This document shows, one piece after another, positions 18,120 through 26,812 of a stretch of 54,964 nt of DNA. This DNA is from Pirellulaceae bacterium (lineage in GTDB: Bacteria > Planctomycetota > Planctomycetia > Pirellulales > Pirellulaceae): the NCBI GenBank assembly GCA_016784735.1, contig JADHUC010000023.1, positions 1-54,964 of the forward strand. The letters are read 5' to 3'. Both the position numbers and the translations under genes were made by a program. Position 1 is the first letter of the stretch. Every line of letters starts with the position of its first letter. The notes under the pieces are model-generated. The model made no database searches and had not been told where the DNA came from. It worked only from the letters and a program-made list of their open reading frames with translations.

Positions 18120-18500
18120 TCAGCCGGCCGAGCCTTGAACCGGAACATCAGCACCCTGGTCGTCAACACTCATCTCCCACATCCGGCGCACGTAGTGGGG
18201 GCTGAAACGTGCGTGACGGTTCTGTACCAAGACCACGTCTCCAGTCGCTTGGCTCAAGCCGGCTTGAAGTGCCGACACCGGTGGATCGCCGGGGCGTCGG
18301 CGAGCGATGCGGAGTTGGGGATACTGGCGTGCAAGGTTGTGAGCCAGTTCGGTGGTTTGGTCTGTGGAACCTTCGTCGACGAGAAGAACCTCGAACCTCT
18401 CGGTCAGGTCCGACAGCACGTCTAGAACATCCTGAAGATTGTTGGTCAGGGTGTGCTCGGCATTGCGTATCGGCAAGACAAGACTTAGCGATGTACTCAC
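18120..18500 (-). CDS. Very short glycosyltransferase family 2-like protein
   Basis: The 126-residue product matches only the N-terminal nucleotide-binding half of GT2 enzymes: LSLVLPIRNAEHTL at the first strand, FEVLLVDEGSTDQT (compare VDDGSTD) and a GDVVLVQNRHARFSP segment. In active enzymes that last position is usually DxD; here it reads N-R-H, so the metal/sugar-nucleotide site looks lost. The gene ends 20-30 residues later with a normal stop. The start is GTG 18500, which has AGGGG 6 nt upstream. It may be a regulatory or binding remnant of the fold, or a decayed gene. Confidence 0.6.
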   Translation of the reverse strand: MSTSLSLVLPIRNAEHTLTNNLQDVLDVLSDLTERFEVLLVDEGSTDQTTELAHNLARQYPQLRIARRRPGDPPVSALQAGLSQATGDVVLVQNRHARFSPHYVRRMWEMSVDDQGADVPVQGSAG

Positions 18501-18738
18501 TGCGTTGCCCCTAATCCTGTGAAGGGGAGTCATGGGCCGTTAACGTAGCTGCATTGCGTGGTCAAGTCATCGTCACGTAAAACAGGCTAACTGGAGAAAA
18601 TAGGTCGTTGCTGTAGTTCGACTGCGTCGCACGGAAGATTAGGGTAATGCCATTTGAATGCGGAGGCGATGAGAGGTGCCTCCACTAAGAGTTTGTCATG
18701 ATCCACCCAAAGGAGCCTGTTTGCTTTGGGGAATTGAC

Positions 18739-18751
18739 TGCCAAATTGGCA
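18739..18751. promoter_or_regulatory. Perfect dyad upstream of the sigma-54 promoter (possible enhancer site)
   Basis: TGCCAA-A-TTGGCA is a perfect 6-1-6 inverted repeat centred about 105 bp before the -24 element, the usual distance for a sigma-54 activator site. A second dyad, TTACG-A-CGTAA, is at 18800-18810. Which protein binds is unknown. Confidence 0.4.
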
Positions 18752-18850
18752 CGCCAGTGTGGACGTTCGATGTCCCTTGTCGCGGTCGAACGCCATATTT
18801 TACGACGTAATGGGCTGACTGTAGCTGGTTTATGGACCACATTCCCCCTT

Positions 18851-18866
18851 TGGCACGCCGCTTGCT
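18851..18866 (+). promoter_or_regulatory. Sigma-54 (RpoN) promoter for groEL1
   Basis: TGGCACGCCGCTTGCT matches the -24/-12 consensus (TGGCAC, 5 bp, TTGCT) at every fixed position. It lies about 170 nt before GTG 19033, leaving a leader of roughly 155 nt that contains a 6-bp hairpin (CGTTTG 18920-18925 with CAAACG 18932-18937). No CIRCE-type inverted repeat was seen in the 18501-19032 gap, which otherwise holds only the two dyads noted separately and no credible gene. Confidence 0.7.
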
Positions 18867-19032
18867 GAATTCGTACCTGCAAGTTGCGGTCTGCCAACAT
18901 GTGTTTGGCGTTGTGGCCGCGTTTGAGTTTACAAACGAACAGACTCCGGGCTGCTGTGAGTCGCCGAGCGAGCAAGTGCTTTCTCGCGGCGGCGAATGAT
19001 TCCAAATTGTCAACTAGAGGAGGATTCCGGAC

Positions 19033-20739
19033 GTGGCAAAGCTGATGGTCTTTGAAGACGAAGCGAGACAATCGCTGTTGGCCGGCGTGTCAAAACTGGC
19101 GAGGGCCGTCCGCAGCACTTTGGGCCCGCGTGGGAGAAACGCGGTGCTGGATAAGGGCTGGGGGTCGCCGAAAATCACCAAAGACGGCGTGACGGTGGCC
19201 GAGGACATCGACTTAGACGACCCCAATGAGAATTTGGGGGCTCAGTTGGTGAAAGAGGTGGCCAGCAAGACGAACGAAGTGGCTGGCGATGGGACGACCA
19301 CGGCGACGGTTCTGGCCGAGGCGATCTTCCGCGAGGGGCTCAAGATGGTCGCGGCCGGTGCGGACCCGATGTCGTTGGCCCGCGGCGTCCAGAAGGGCGT
19401 CGATGCGGTCGTTCGGGCGATTGGCAAACGATCGACGCCCATCGACGAAAAGAACAAGAAGGAGGTCCAGCAGGTTGCCACGATCGCCGGCAACAACGAT
19501 CCGACGATCGGTAACGTACTGGCCGACGCCTTTGCGAAGGTCGGCAAGGACGGCGTGATCACCGTGGAAGAGGGCCGCGGCAGCGAAACTACGGTCGAGG
19601 TCGTGGAGGGTATGCAGTTTGATCGCGGTTTTCTTTCGCCCCACTTCGTGACAAACGAAGACGACGTAGTCGCCGAATTGAGCAACTGCTACGTGCTGAT
19701 CTACGAAGAGAAGATCTCGTCCAACAAAAAGCTCATTCCACTGCTGGAAGCGATCAGCAAGGCGAAGAAACCGTTGTTGATCATTGCCGAAGACGTGGAA
19801 GGCGAAGCATTGGCGACGCTGGTGGTAAACAAACTCCGTGGCATCATCAGTTGCTGTGCCGTCAAAGCGCCTGGGTATGGCGATCGGCGCAAGGCAATGA
19901 TGGGCGATCTTGGCGTGCTGACCGGGGCTACGCCCATTTTCAAAGATCTGGGCATCGATCTGGAGAGCGTCAAGCTATCGGATCTTGGCCAGGTCAAGAA
20001 AGTCAAAGTGACGTCGGACGATACGATCATCGTCGGAGGTGCGGGCGATAAGGCGGGAATCGAGGGCCGCGCTGACCAGATCCGCAGGGAGATGGAGACG
20101 ACTGACAGCGATTACGATCGCGAGAAGTTGCAGGAACGCTTGGCGAAACTGGCTGGCGGCGTGGCGCAGATCAACTGCGGCGCTGCGACCGAGACCGAAA
20201 TGAAGGAACGCAAAGCGCTGTTGGAAGACGCCAAAGCGGCGACCCAGGCAGCCCTTGAGGAAGGGATCGTAGCAGGCGGTGGCGTCGCTCTGATTCGCTC
20301 CGAGAAGGCTCTGGATAAACTCGATCTGGAAGGCGACGAAGCATTGGGCGCGATGATTATCCGCAAAGTGCTCGACTATCCGTTGCGAGGCATCGCCGAA
20401 AACGCGGGCCAGGATGGTGCGGTGGTCGTCAATCGGGTCCGCCGGATGAAGGGAAAGAACGATGGTTTCGACGCCGACAAGGACGAGTACTGCGACTTGG
20501 TCGAGGCCGGCATCATCGATCCTGCAAAGGTCGTTCGAGCCGCTCTGCAAAACGCCGCAAGCGCTGCCTCGTTGCTGCTGACGACCGAGTCACTGGTTAC
20601 GGAGATCCCGAAGGAAGCAGAGGGACCCGGACCGGAAGGCCCTCACGGAGACGACATGGGTGGAATGGGTGGAATGGGAGGCATGGGCGGAGGCATGGGT
20701 GGAATGGGAGGCATGGGAGGAATGCCAGGCATGATGTAA
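19033..20739 (+). CDS. groEL: Chaperonin GroEL, copy 1 (with GGM tail)
   Basis: The 568-residue Hsp60 forms a double ring that folds proteins with GroES. The ATP-binding motif [10 protein letters not shown] is near residue 87, and the length is normal plus a C-terminal tail of repeated GGM (MGGMGGMGG type) that lines the ring cavity in typical GroELs. Start GTG 19033 has AGAGGAGG upstream. It is the first gene of groEL1-groES-groEL2, with groES 85 nt downstream. It differs from copy 2 in several conserved positions (LGPRGRN where copy 2 has the usual MGPTGRN), which suggests specialisation. The sigma-54 promoter ahead of it is unusual for a heat-shock gene. Confidence 0.97.
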   Translation: MAKLMVFEDEARQSLLAGVSKLARAVRSTLGPRGRNAVLDKGWGSPKITKDGVTVAEDIDLDDPNENLGAQLVKEVASKTNEVAGDGTTTATVLAEAIFREGLKMVAAGADPMSLARGVQKGVDAVVRAIGKRSTPIDEKNKKEVQQVATIAGNNDPTIGNVLADAFAKVGKDGVITVEEGRGSETTVEVVEGMQFDRGFLSPHFVTNEDDVVAELSNCYVLIYEEKISSNKKLIPLLEAISKAKKPLLIIAEDVEGEALATLVVNKLRGIISCCAVKAPGYGDRRKAMMGDLGVLTGATPIFKDLGIDLESVKLSDLGQVKKVKVTSDDTIIVGGAGDKAGIEGRADQIRREMETTDSDYDREKLQERLAKLAGGVAQINCGAATETEMKERKALLEDAKAATQAALEEGIVAGGGVALIRSEKALDKLDLEGDEALGAMIIRKVLDYPLRGIAENAGQDGAVVVNRVRRMKGKNDGFDADKDEYCDLVEAGIIDPAKVVRAALQNAASAASLLLTTESLVTEIPKEAEGPGPEGPHGDDMGGMGGMGGMGGGMGGMGGMGGMPGMM

Positions 20740-20824
20740 TCTCGCCCGATAACCCACTGTCAACTCGTTCAATACACAAACGATTTAGTCAACTGAAAGC
20801 ACAAGAAGACGGAAGGAATACAAA

Positions 20825-21124
20825 ATGGCAAAGATCAAGATTCGACCTTTGGACGATCGCGTGGTTGTCGAGCCCGTTGAAGCGGAGGAGACGACGGCCG
20901 GTGGGATCGTGCTGCCTGACACCGCAAAAGAGAAGCCCCAGCGAGGCAAGGTGCTCGCGGTCGGCCCCGGCAAGCTGCTGGACAGCGGCCAACGAGCGGA
21001 AATGTCCGTTGCCGTCGGTGACGAAGTGATCTACGGCAAGTACGGCGGAACCGACATTGAAGTGAACGGCGAGGAGGTCAAGATCCTTCGCGAAAGCGAT
21101 ATTCTGGCCAAGGTGCTCGACTAG
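20825..21124 (+). CDS. groES: Co-chaperonin GroES
   Basis: The 99-residue Hsp10 begins [22 protein letters not shown] and contains [14 protein letters not shown], the mobile-loop region that binds GroEL. It caps the GroEL ring. ATG 20825 is preceded by GGAAGGAA. It sits between two groEL genes, so it may serve both rings. Confidence 0.97.
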   Translation: MAKIKIRPLDDRVVVEPVEAEETTAGGIVLPDTAKEKPQRGKVLAVGPGKLLDSGQRAEMSVAVGDEVIYGKYGGTDIEVNGEEVKILRESDILAKVLD

Positions 21125-21221
21125 GTCACACGGCCGGCCGCGTCCAGAAAGCTTGTGCATGCGGCCCACCGCCGACCCGCTCCAAGAAATCACACACATT
21201 ATGAGATGAGGAAGTTCAAAA

Positions 21222-22841
21222 GTGGCAAAGCAACTCATGTTTGAAGATCACGCCCGATCGAGAATGCTCCAGGGCGTTGACAAGCTGGCCGACGCGGTTG
21301 CCATAACCATGGGGCCGACCGGTCGCAACGTGATCATAGATAAGTCGTTTGGTGGTCCTACGGTGACCAAGGACGGCGTGACCGTTGCCAAGGAAATCGA
21401 ATTGGAGGACCGTTTCGAGAACATGGGCTCAAAGCTCGTGATCGAAGTTGCCCAGAAGACGTCGGATGTGGCCGGTGACGGCACGACGACGGCGACTGTG
21501 TTGGCGCGGACGATATTCAAGGAAGGCCTTCGCAACATCGTGGCGGGTAGCAATCCCATGGCAATTCGCCGGGGTATTGAGCGGGCCGTCGATGCAGCGG
21601 TGGGCCAACTGTACGAGATCGCCAAGCCGGTTACAAAGAAGGACGAGGTGGCACAGGTTGGAGCGATCAGCGCCAACAACGATATGAAGATCGGCGAACT
21701 GTTGGCCGACGCCCTGGAAAGCGTTGGCAAAGATGGCGTGATAACCGTCGAGGAAGGCAAGACCACCGACACCGTGGTCGAGTTCGTCGATGGAATGCAG
21801 TTCGACAAGGGGTACATCTCGCCCTATTTCATCAACCGCACGACGGACATGGACTGCTTGATGGAAGACTGCTACCTGCTGATTCATGAAAAGAAGATCA
21901 GCAATCTACGCGACATGGTGCCCATCCTGGAAAAGGTCGGCCAAACCGGCAAGCCCTTGATGATCATCGCCGAGGATATCGATGGCGAGGCACTGACGTT
22001 GTTGGTGGTCAACAAGCTGCGTGGCGTCTTGAACGTCTGCGCGGTCAAAGCGCCAGGCTTCGGTGACCGCCGAAAGGCTATGCTGGGCGACATCGCCATT
22101 CTGACCGGCGGCACCATGATCAGCGAAGACTTGGGCATCCAATTGGAGAACCTGGAAATCTCGCAACTTGGGCGTGCGAAGAAAGTCACGGTCGACAAGA
22201 ACACCACGACGATCGTCGAAGGTGGCGGCAAGCGCGAGGCAATCGACAAACGCATCAAGCAGCTCAACCAGCAGATCGAAACGACCGACAGCGAGTATGA
22301 CAAGGAGAAGTACCAGGAACGCCTGGCCAAACTGGCTGGCGGTGTTGCGATCGTGTCCGTGGGTGCCGAGACGGAAGCCGACATGAAGCAGAAGAAGGCC
22401 CGCGTCGAGGACGCTTTGCATGCTACGCGTGCGGCGGTCGAAGAAGGCATCCTGCCCGGAGGCGGTGTGGCATTGTTGCGCTGCCGAGAAGCGGTCGAGG
22501 CCGCTCGCAAGGCGGCCCGTGGCGACGAGAAGATCGGCGTGGACATCGTGCTGAAGGCACTGGACGCCCCCATACGGCAAATCGCCAAAAACGGAGGTTT
22601 GGACGGAGCGGTCGTGGCCGACGAAGTGCGAGGGAAATCGACCAACGTCGGTTTCAACGCAAACACGAACGAATACGTGGACATGTACAAGGCTGGTATC
22701 ATTGATCCCGTTAAGGTCGTGCGAACTGCGTTGGACAACGCGACCAGTATCGCCAGCCTGATGCTGACGACGGAGACATTGGTGACCAACTTCGAGAAGG
22801 ACGACAAAGAAAAACACCTCGTGGAAGGTGCCGTCACCTAA
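21222..22841 (+). CDS. groEL: Chaperonin GroEL, copy 2 (no GGM tail)
   Basis: The 539-residue Hsp60 has [17 protein letters not shown] near residue 28 and [10 protein letters not shown] near 86, both closer to the standard GroEL sequence than copy 1. It ends in [14 protein letters not shown] and lacks the Gly-Gly-Met tail. Start GTG 21222 has GATGAGGAAG upstream. It lies 97 nt after groES and is closed by a strong intrinsic terminator at 22895. Multiple chaperonins are common in Planctomycetota; which copy is essential cannot be told from sequence. Confidence 0.97.
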   Translation: MAKQLMFEDHARSRMLQGVDKLADAVAITMGPTGRNVIIDKSFGGPTVTKDGVTVAKEIELEDRFENMGSKLVIEVAQKTSDVAGDGTTTATVLARTIFKEGLRNIVAGSNPMAIRRGIERAVDAAVGQLYEIAKPVTKKDEVAQVGAISANNDMKIGELLADALESVGKDGVITVEEGKTTDTVVEFVDGMQFDKGYISPYFINRTTDMDCLMEDCYLLIHEKKISNLRDMVPILEKVGQTGKPLMIIAEDIDGEALTLLVVNKLRGVLNVCAVKAPGFGDRRKAMLGDIAILTGGTMISEDLGIQLENLEISQLGRAKKVTVDKNTTTIVEGGGKREAIDKRIKQLNQQIETTDSEYDKEKYQERLAKLAGGVAIVSVGAETEADMKQKKARVEDALHATRAAVEEGILPGGGVALLRCREAVEAARKAARGDEKIGVDIVLKALDAPIRQIAKNGGLDGAVVADEVRGKSTNVGFNANTNEYVDMYKAGIIDPVKVVRTALDNATSIASLMLTTETLVTNFEKDDKEKHLVEGAVT

Positions 22842-22894
22842 GCACGTGGCAGAAACGGGAAGATTAGTCTCCGACTGAACTTTCAGGTCTTTTC

Positions 22895-22927
22895 ACGGGT
22901 CACCACCGCAAAGGGTGACCCGTTTTT
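22895..22927 (+). terminator. Rho-independent terminator after groEL2
   Basis: ACGGGTCACC (22895-22904) pairs perfectly with GGTGACCCGT (22914-22923) over a 9-nt loop, followed by a run of T. It ends the groEL1-groES-groEL2 unit and separates it from dnaJ. Confidence 0.9.
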
Positions 22928-22983
22928 TGAATGCAAGGTATGATTGTCAGATGTCATAAATTGCCGTTCGGGGTCTAAGGGCC

Positions 22984-24126
22984 ATGCCCACAATGGTTGG
23001 CAAGCGAGACTACTACGAAGTCCTGGGCGTGTCGCGCAACGCGTCCAAAGATGATATTTCTGCGGCATACCGCAAACTGGCTATTCGCTATCACCCGGAC
23101 AGCAATCCGGATGACGAGGACGCCACGGAGAAGTTCAAAGAGGCTGCCGAAGCCTACGAGGTGCTGCACGATCCGGACAAGCGGGCGATCTACGACCAGT
23201 ATGGTCACGCCGGCTTGGAATCCGGGGGTGCCGCGCCGCAGTTTCACGACGTAAGCGACATTTTCGAAGCGTTTGGTGATCTGTTTGGCCTGGGAGACCT
23301 GTTTGGCGGCGGCTTTGGAGGCCGTCGACGGCGGCGTCAACGTCGTGGGGCCGATCTTCGTTGCGATGTCACGTTGGATTTGGAGGAGGCGGCACAAGGC
23401 GTTGCCAAGACGGTTACGTTCGGTCGCAGCAAGGGTTGCGGCACGTGCAGTGCCAGCGGCGCCAAGCCAGGCTCGTCGCCCGAGGCATGCCGGCGATGCG
23501 GCGGTCGGGGACAAGTGGTGCAATCGGCGGGCATCCTGCGTGTGCAGACCACATGCCCCTCCTGCCAAGGTGCGGGCCAGGTGATTTCCGATCCTTGTAC
23601 CGATTGCCGCGGCAGAGGCTATGTGAGAGAGGAAGTCAATCTGGAGGTTGCGATTCCAGCGGGCATCGACGACGGTATGGCGGTGCGTCTGCGCGAGCAA
23701 GGCGAGCCCAGCCCTGACGGTGGGCCGGCCGGTGATTGCCACTGTGTTGTCAAGGTCCGTACCCATCGCCTGTTTCAGCGCGAAGCGGATCACTTGATTC
23801 TTCGGCTACCGATCACGTTCAGCCAAGCTGCGTTGGGCGCCAAGATTGAAGTACCCACGCTCACCGGGCGCACCGAATTGGATATCCGCAGCGGCACCGA
23901 GTCGGGCAAGGTGTACCGGATTCGAGGCCGCGGAATGCCAAACCCTCATGGCGGTCCAAGCGGTGACCTTTTGGTGCAGACCTATATAGAAGTGCCCAAG
24001 AAACTAACTGCCCGACAAGAACAGCTCTTACGAGAGCTTGCCGAGTTGGAGGATACGAACGTTACTCCGCACCGTAAGAGCTTCTTGGAGAAGCTGGCCG
24101 GCTACTTCACGGGCGAGGAGGAGTAG
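22984..24126 (+). CDS. dnaJ: Chaperone DnaJ (Hsp40)
   Basis: The 380-residue protein has an N-terminal J-domain with the HPD motif (IRYHPDSNP) that stimulates DnaK ATPase, a Gly/Phe-rich stretch ([13 protein letters not shown]), a zinc domain with four CxxCxGxG-type motifs ([32 protein letters not shown]; the first is slightly altered) and the C-terminal substrate-binding domains. ATG 22984 is preferred (AAGG 5 nt upstream), with ATG 22993 as an alternative. grpE follows with no gap. No dnaK is present in this window. Confidence 0.96.
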   Translation: MPTMVGKRDYYEVLGVSRNASKDDISAAYRKLAIRYHPDSNPDDEDATEKFKEAAEAYEVLHDPDKRAIYDQYGHAGLESGGAAPQFHDVSDIFEAFGDLFGLGDLFGGGFGGRRRRRQRRGADLRCDVTLDLEEAAQGVAKTVTFGRSKGCGTCSASGAKPGSSPEACRRCGGRGQVVQSAGILRVQTTCPSCQGAGQVISDPCTDCRGRGYVREEVNLEVAIPAGIDDGMAVRLREQGEPSPDGGPAGDCHCVVKVRTHRLFQREADHLILRLPITFSQAALGAKIEVPTLTGRTELDIRSGTESGKVYRIRGRGMPNPHGGPSGDLLVQTYIEVPKKLTARQEQLLRELAELEDTNVTPHRKSFLEKLAGYFTGEEE

Positions 24127-24762
24127 ATGTCGGAAGCGAAGGAACAGGTACCGAACTCCGCAGACCGGGCAGAGGTCGAAGAACTCGTCGACACGGTAAT
24201 GGCGGGCAACGATCAGCAGGCGGACGCCGAGACCGATGAACCGGTTGACCCGCAGACCGAGGTAGAAAAGCTGCAGGCGGACCTGGCCGCCGCAAACGAC
24301 CGAGCGTTGCGGGCACAAGCCGAACTGGACAATTTTCGCAAACGTTCGTTTCGGCAGATGGATGAAGAGCGAAAGTACGCGTGCGTTCTGCTTCTGCGAG
24401 ATCTGTTGTCCGTGACGGACAACCTGGATCGAGCCATTGAAGCGGCGGAACAGAACGAGAACTCTTCCAGTTTGCTGGAAGGCGTGAAGATGGTGGGCCA
24501 GCAATTGACCGGTGTCCTGGAGCAACATCACTGTAGGCCAATTAATGCGAAAGGCGAAGTCTTCGATCCGCACCTGCACGAGGCCATTGCTCAACAGCCC
24601 AGCGCGGAGCATCCAGCCGGAAGTGTGATCGAGGTGACGCAAGTCGGCTATCAACTTCACGATCGTGTCGTGCGGCCGTCCCAAGTGCTGGTGTCCTCTG
24701 GGATGCCAGAAGCGCAACCGGAGGCAAACACGAACGGAGAATCGGAAAAAGAGGGGGAATAG
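24127..24762 (+). CDS. grpE: Nucleotide exchange factor GrpE
   Basis: The 211-residue protein has an acidic N-terminus, a long coiled-coil helix (about 45-110, with LDNFRKRSFRQMDEERKYA) and the C-terminal beta domain with PQVLVSSGMPE at the end. It releases ADP from DnaK. Its ATG follows the dnaJ stop directly (TAGATG), so the two are cotranscribed and probably coupled. The first heptamer-repeat element starts 3 nt after its stop. Confidence 0.95.
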   Translation: MSEAKEQVPNSADRAEVEELVDTVMAGNDQQADAETDEPVDPQTEVEKLQADLAAANDRALRAQAELDNFRKRSFRQMDEERKYACVLLLRDLLSVTDNLDRAIEAAEQNENSSSLLEGVKMVGQQLTGVLEQHHCRPINAKGEVFDPHLHEAIAQQPSAEHPAGSVIEVTQVGYQLHDRVVRPSQVLVSSGMPEAQPEANTNGESEKEGE

Positions 24763-24764
24763 GG

Positions 24765-24911
24765 TGTCGGGTTTCGGGGAAGAAGCGTACAGCACGCCCG
24801 GTGATGACTACTACCCAAGACTACTACCCAATGACCGACACCTGACACCTGACACCCGACACCTGACACCCGACACCTGACACCCGACACCTGACACCTG
24901 ACACCCGACAC
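24765..24911 (+). repeat. Heptamer-repeat element 1 (grpE / fmdB junction)
   Basis: The left arm is TGTCGGG (24765-24771) then TTTCGGG (24772-24778). A unique core covers 24779-24834. The right arm is eleven exact heptamers CYGACAC (24835-24911), where Y varies. The two arms are reverse complements of one another, so the element can fold back. It fills nearly the whole gap between grpE and the fmdB-like gene, leaving room only for the fmdB Shine-Dalgarno (CGGGAG). Related elements lie at 43378-43501 and 50338-50551. Confidence 0.9.
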
Positions 24912-24939
24912 CCCACTCGACCGAATCGGGAGATCCAAT

Positions 24940-25254
24940 ATGCCAACCTACGACTACGAATGTGACGCGTGCGATCATTCGTTTGAACTCTTTCAGACGA
25001 TAAGCGAACCGCTGAAGAAGAAGTGCCCCGAGTGTGGCAAGATGAGACTGCGCCGGCTTTTTGGCACCGGCGCGGCGTTGCTGTTCAAAGGCTCTGGCTT
25101 CTACCAGACCGATTACCGAAGCGAATCGTACAAGAAGGGAGCCAAGGCCGACAAGAAAGCTAATGAAAGCACTTCTGGCGACGGCAAAGCTTCTGACAAA
25201 AAGGCCAGCGGCAGCAAAAAAAAGGAAAAGGCCAAAGCTAAGACGAGTTCGTGA
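24940..25254 (+). CDS. FmdB-type zinc-ribbon protein
   Basis: The 104-residue protein starts MPTYDYECDACDHSFE and has a second pair of Cys in KKCPECGK, the CxxC...CxxC zinc ribbon of the FmdB family (putative regulatory proteins). A LFGTGAALLFKGSGFYQTDYR segment follows, also typical. The C-terminal 35 residues are Lys/Ala/Ser-rich and look disordered. ATG 24940 has GGGAG upstream. The role of the family is not well established; yacG follows with a 1-nt gap. Confidence 0.85.
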   Translation: MPTYDYECDACDHSFELFQTISEPLKKKCPECGKMRLRRLFGTGAALLFKGSGFYQTDYRSESYKKGAKADKKANESTSGDGKASDKKASGSKKKEKAKAKTSS

Positions 25255-25255
25255 G

Positions 25256-25435
25256 ATGGCCCTTCTCAGGTGTCCTACGTGTGGTCGGCGGTTTGATACG
25301 GACGACGCTGCCGCCATGCCATTTTGCAGCGAACGCTGCCGTTTGCTCGACCTTGGACGTTGGCTGAACGAGGATCAGGGACTGCCCGTTTATCCAGATC
25401 CGGAGGACGAGGAGGAGGGCTTCGAGGCATACTAG
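25256..25435 (+). CDS. yacG: YacG-type DNA gyrase inhibitor / zinc protein
   Basis: The 59-residue protein has the YacG four-Cys zinc site CPTCGRRF...PFCSERCR followed by LLDLGRWLNEDQGLPV and an acidic tail. In Escherichia coli YacG binds GyrB and blocks DNA binding. The length is normal. It starts 1 nt after the fmdB-like stop and is followed by a hairpin terminator at 25463. Confidence 0.88.
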   Translation: MALLRCPTCGRRFDTDDAAAMPFCSERCRLLDLGRWLNEDQGLPVYPDPEDEEEGFEAY

Positions 25436-25462
25436 GTTTTTTCGTGATTGTGCCGATTTATG

Positions 25463-25494
25463 GGTGGCTGGGCTTGAACTCAGTCACCTTTTTT
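25463..25494 (+). terminator. Intrinsic terminator after yacG
   Basis: A 10-bp stem (GGTGGCTGGG 25463-25472 with CTCAGTCACC 25479-25488, two G-T pairs) is followed by six T. It closes the dnaJ-grpE-fmdB-yacG unit. Confidence 0.75.
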
Positions 25495-25552
25495 CTTGAA
25501 CTGTTAGGCGGTACCTAGAAACTAGAATCGCAACATGGAAGGAGTTTCTGAG

Positions 25553-26812
25553 ATGTCGTCTGAACGTGTTGTGCTCAAGCAGATCTCGTGGCGTGACATC
25601 TGCCCGTGGCTCGTCATCTTTCGCACCTTCGGGCTGGCGAAATCAATGCCGGTGCTATTCCTCGCGACCGTGGGTGCATTGCTCACGCCCGTCGGATGGC
25701 TGGCTGCCGAGAGGCTTTTTGTGCGCGATCTGGCGGAGCAAGAGAATCTTTCTTTTGTCCAAACGGTCCAACAGAATCGACTTTGGCCCGGCGCAGCCGA
25801 AGCGATGCCGACGCCGGAGGCAGGGCAGTACCCCACGTCGGTCCGGCAAATTCTGACCGTCGAGCCCGAGAACATTCGTGCAGTCTTTCGTCGGTTTGTG
25901 GATCCGTTCGTCGCCCTGCTGGACGATCGCTTGACGATCAATCAAGCGGCGTACTACGCATTCGGCCTGCTGTGGATGTTGATCATATGGGGATTCTTTG
26001 GCGGCGCGATCACCCGCATCGCGGCCGTGAAACTGGGGCGCGAAGAGAGGGTAAGTACGGGCGAGGCGATCCGGTTCGCCGCTCGAAAGATCGGCTCCTA
26101 CATTACCTCGCCGTTGTTCCCGTTGGTGGGTGTCGTCCTGCTCGCCGTGCCAATCGTGCTGTTGGGATTGCTGATGCGGTTGGATTGGGGTGTTTTGGTT
26201 GCCGGAATCCTATGGCCGATGGCGTTGTTGGGGGGCCTGTTTATTACGATCCTGCTGGTGGGGCTATTGTTTGGCTGGCCATTGATGTGGGGAACGATCA
26301 GCAGCGAACGAGACGGAGACGCCTTCGAGGCGTTCAGCCGAAGCTACTCCTACACGTTTCAGCGACCGCTTCACTATCTGTTCTACGCATTCCTGGCAAC
26401 GACGTTCGGCGCCTTCGGCTGGCTTCTGGTCTATTACTTCTCGGAGGCTGTGATTGAATTCACCCATTACGCTGCCCGTATGGGGGCCGGAGCGGATCGT
26501 TGGGGCGATATTCGCGACCTGATCGACAGCCCGACCGCGGGCTCAGGCGTGATCGTCTGGGGGGCCCTGCTGCTGGATCTGGGCACCGGTTTGGTGCGTA
26601 GCGTCGCCACCGGCTTTGGCTACAGCTTCTTCTGGTGTCTGGCCACGGCAATCTATTTGCTGTTGCGCCGCGACGTGGACCAAACGGAGTTCGATGAGGT
26701 CTTCATCGAAAACGAAGACACACGCTACCGGTTACCGGATCTGAGCGCACAGGACGCCGAGTCCACCGAATCCGGGGAAGCGAATTCCGACGCGAGCGGC
26801 CCGGATTCCTAA
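25553..26812 (+). CDS. Polytopic membrane protein of unknown function
   Basis: I do not recognise a family in this 419-residue protein. About six to seven hydrophobic segments are visible: around residues 33-55 (VLFLATVGALLTPVGWLAA), 135-160, 185-215, 218-250, 275-300 and 335-370. The C-terminus is acidic and hydrophilic. ATG 25553 is chosen over ATG 25535 because GGAAGGAG lies ideally before it. The gene is monocistronic after the yacG terminator. Its stop codon overlaps the stop of the convergent gene (CTAA at 26809-26812). Confidence 0.75.
   Translation: MSSERVVLKQISWRDICPWLVIFRTFGLAKSMPVLFLATVGALLTPVGWLAAERLFVRDLAEQENLSFVQTVQQNRLWPGAAEAMPTPEAGQYPTSVRQILTVEPENIRAVFRRFVDPFVALLDDRLTINQAAYYAFGLLWMLIIWGFFGGAITRIAAVKLGREERVSTGEAIRFAARKIGSYITSPLFPLVGVVLLAVPIVLLGLLMRLDWGVLVAGILWPMALLGGLFITILLVGLLFGWPLMWGTISSERDGDAFEAFSRSYSYTFQRPLHYLFYAFLATTFGAFGWLLVYYFSEAVIEFTHYAARMGAGADRWGDIRDLIDSPTAGSGVIVWGALLLDLGTGLVRSVATGFGYSFFWCLATAIYLLLRRDVDQTEFDEVFIENEDTRYRLPDLSAQDAESTESGEANSDASGPDS

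Noticed and set aside
18587..18796. 69-codon minus-strand ORF upstream of groEL1
   Set aside because: It has no family likeness or Shine-Dalgarno and covers the dyad and promoter region.
18501..19032. CIRCE / HrcA operator upstream of groEL1
   Set aside because: No TTAGCACTC-N9-GAGTGCTAA-like inverted repeat was found; the sigma-54 motif is the better signal.
24835..24911. CRISPR array
   Set aside because: The 7-bp units are contiguous with no spacers, so this is a tandem repeat.
25436..25518. Short hydrophobic peptide after yacG
   Set aside because: The stretch is only open in another frame of yacG and contains the terminator stem and T-run.
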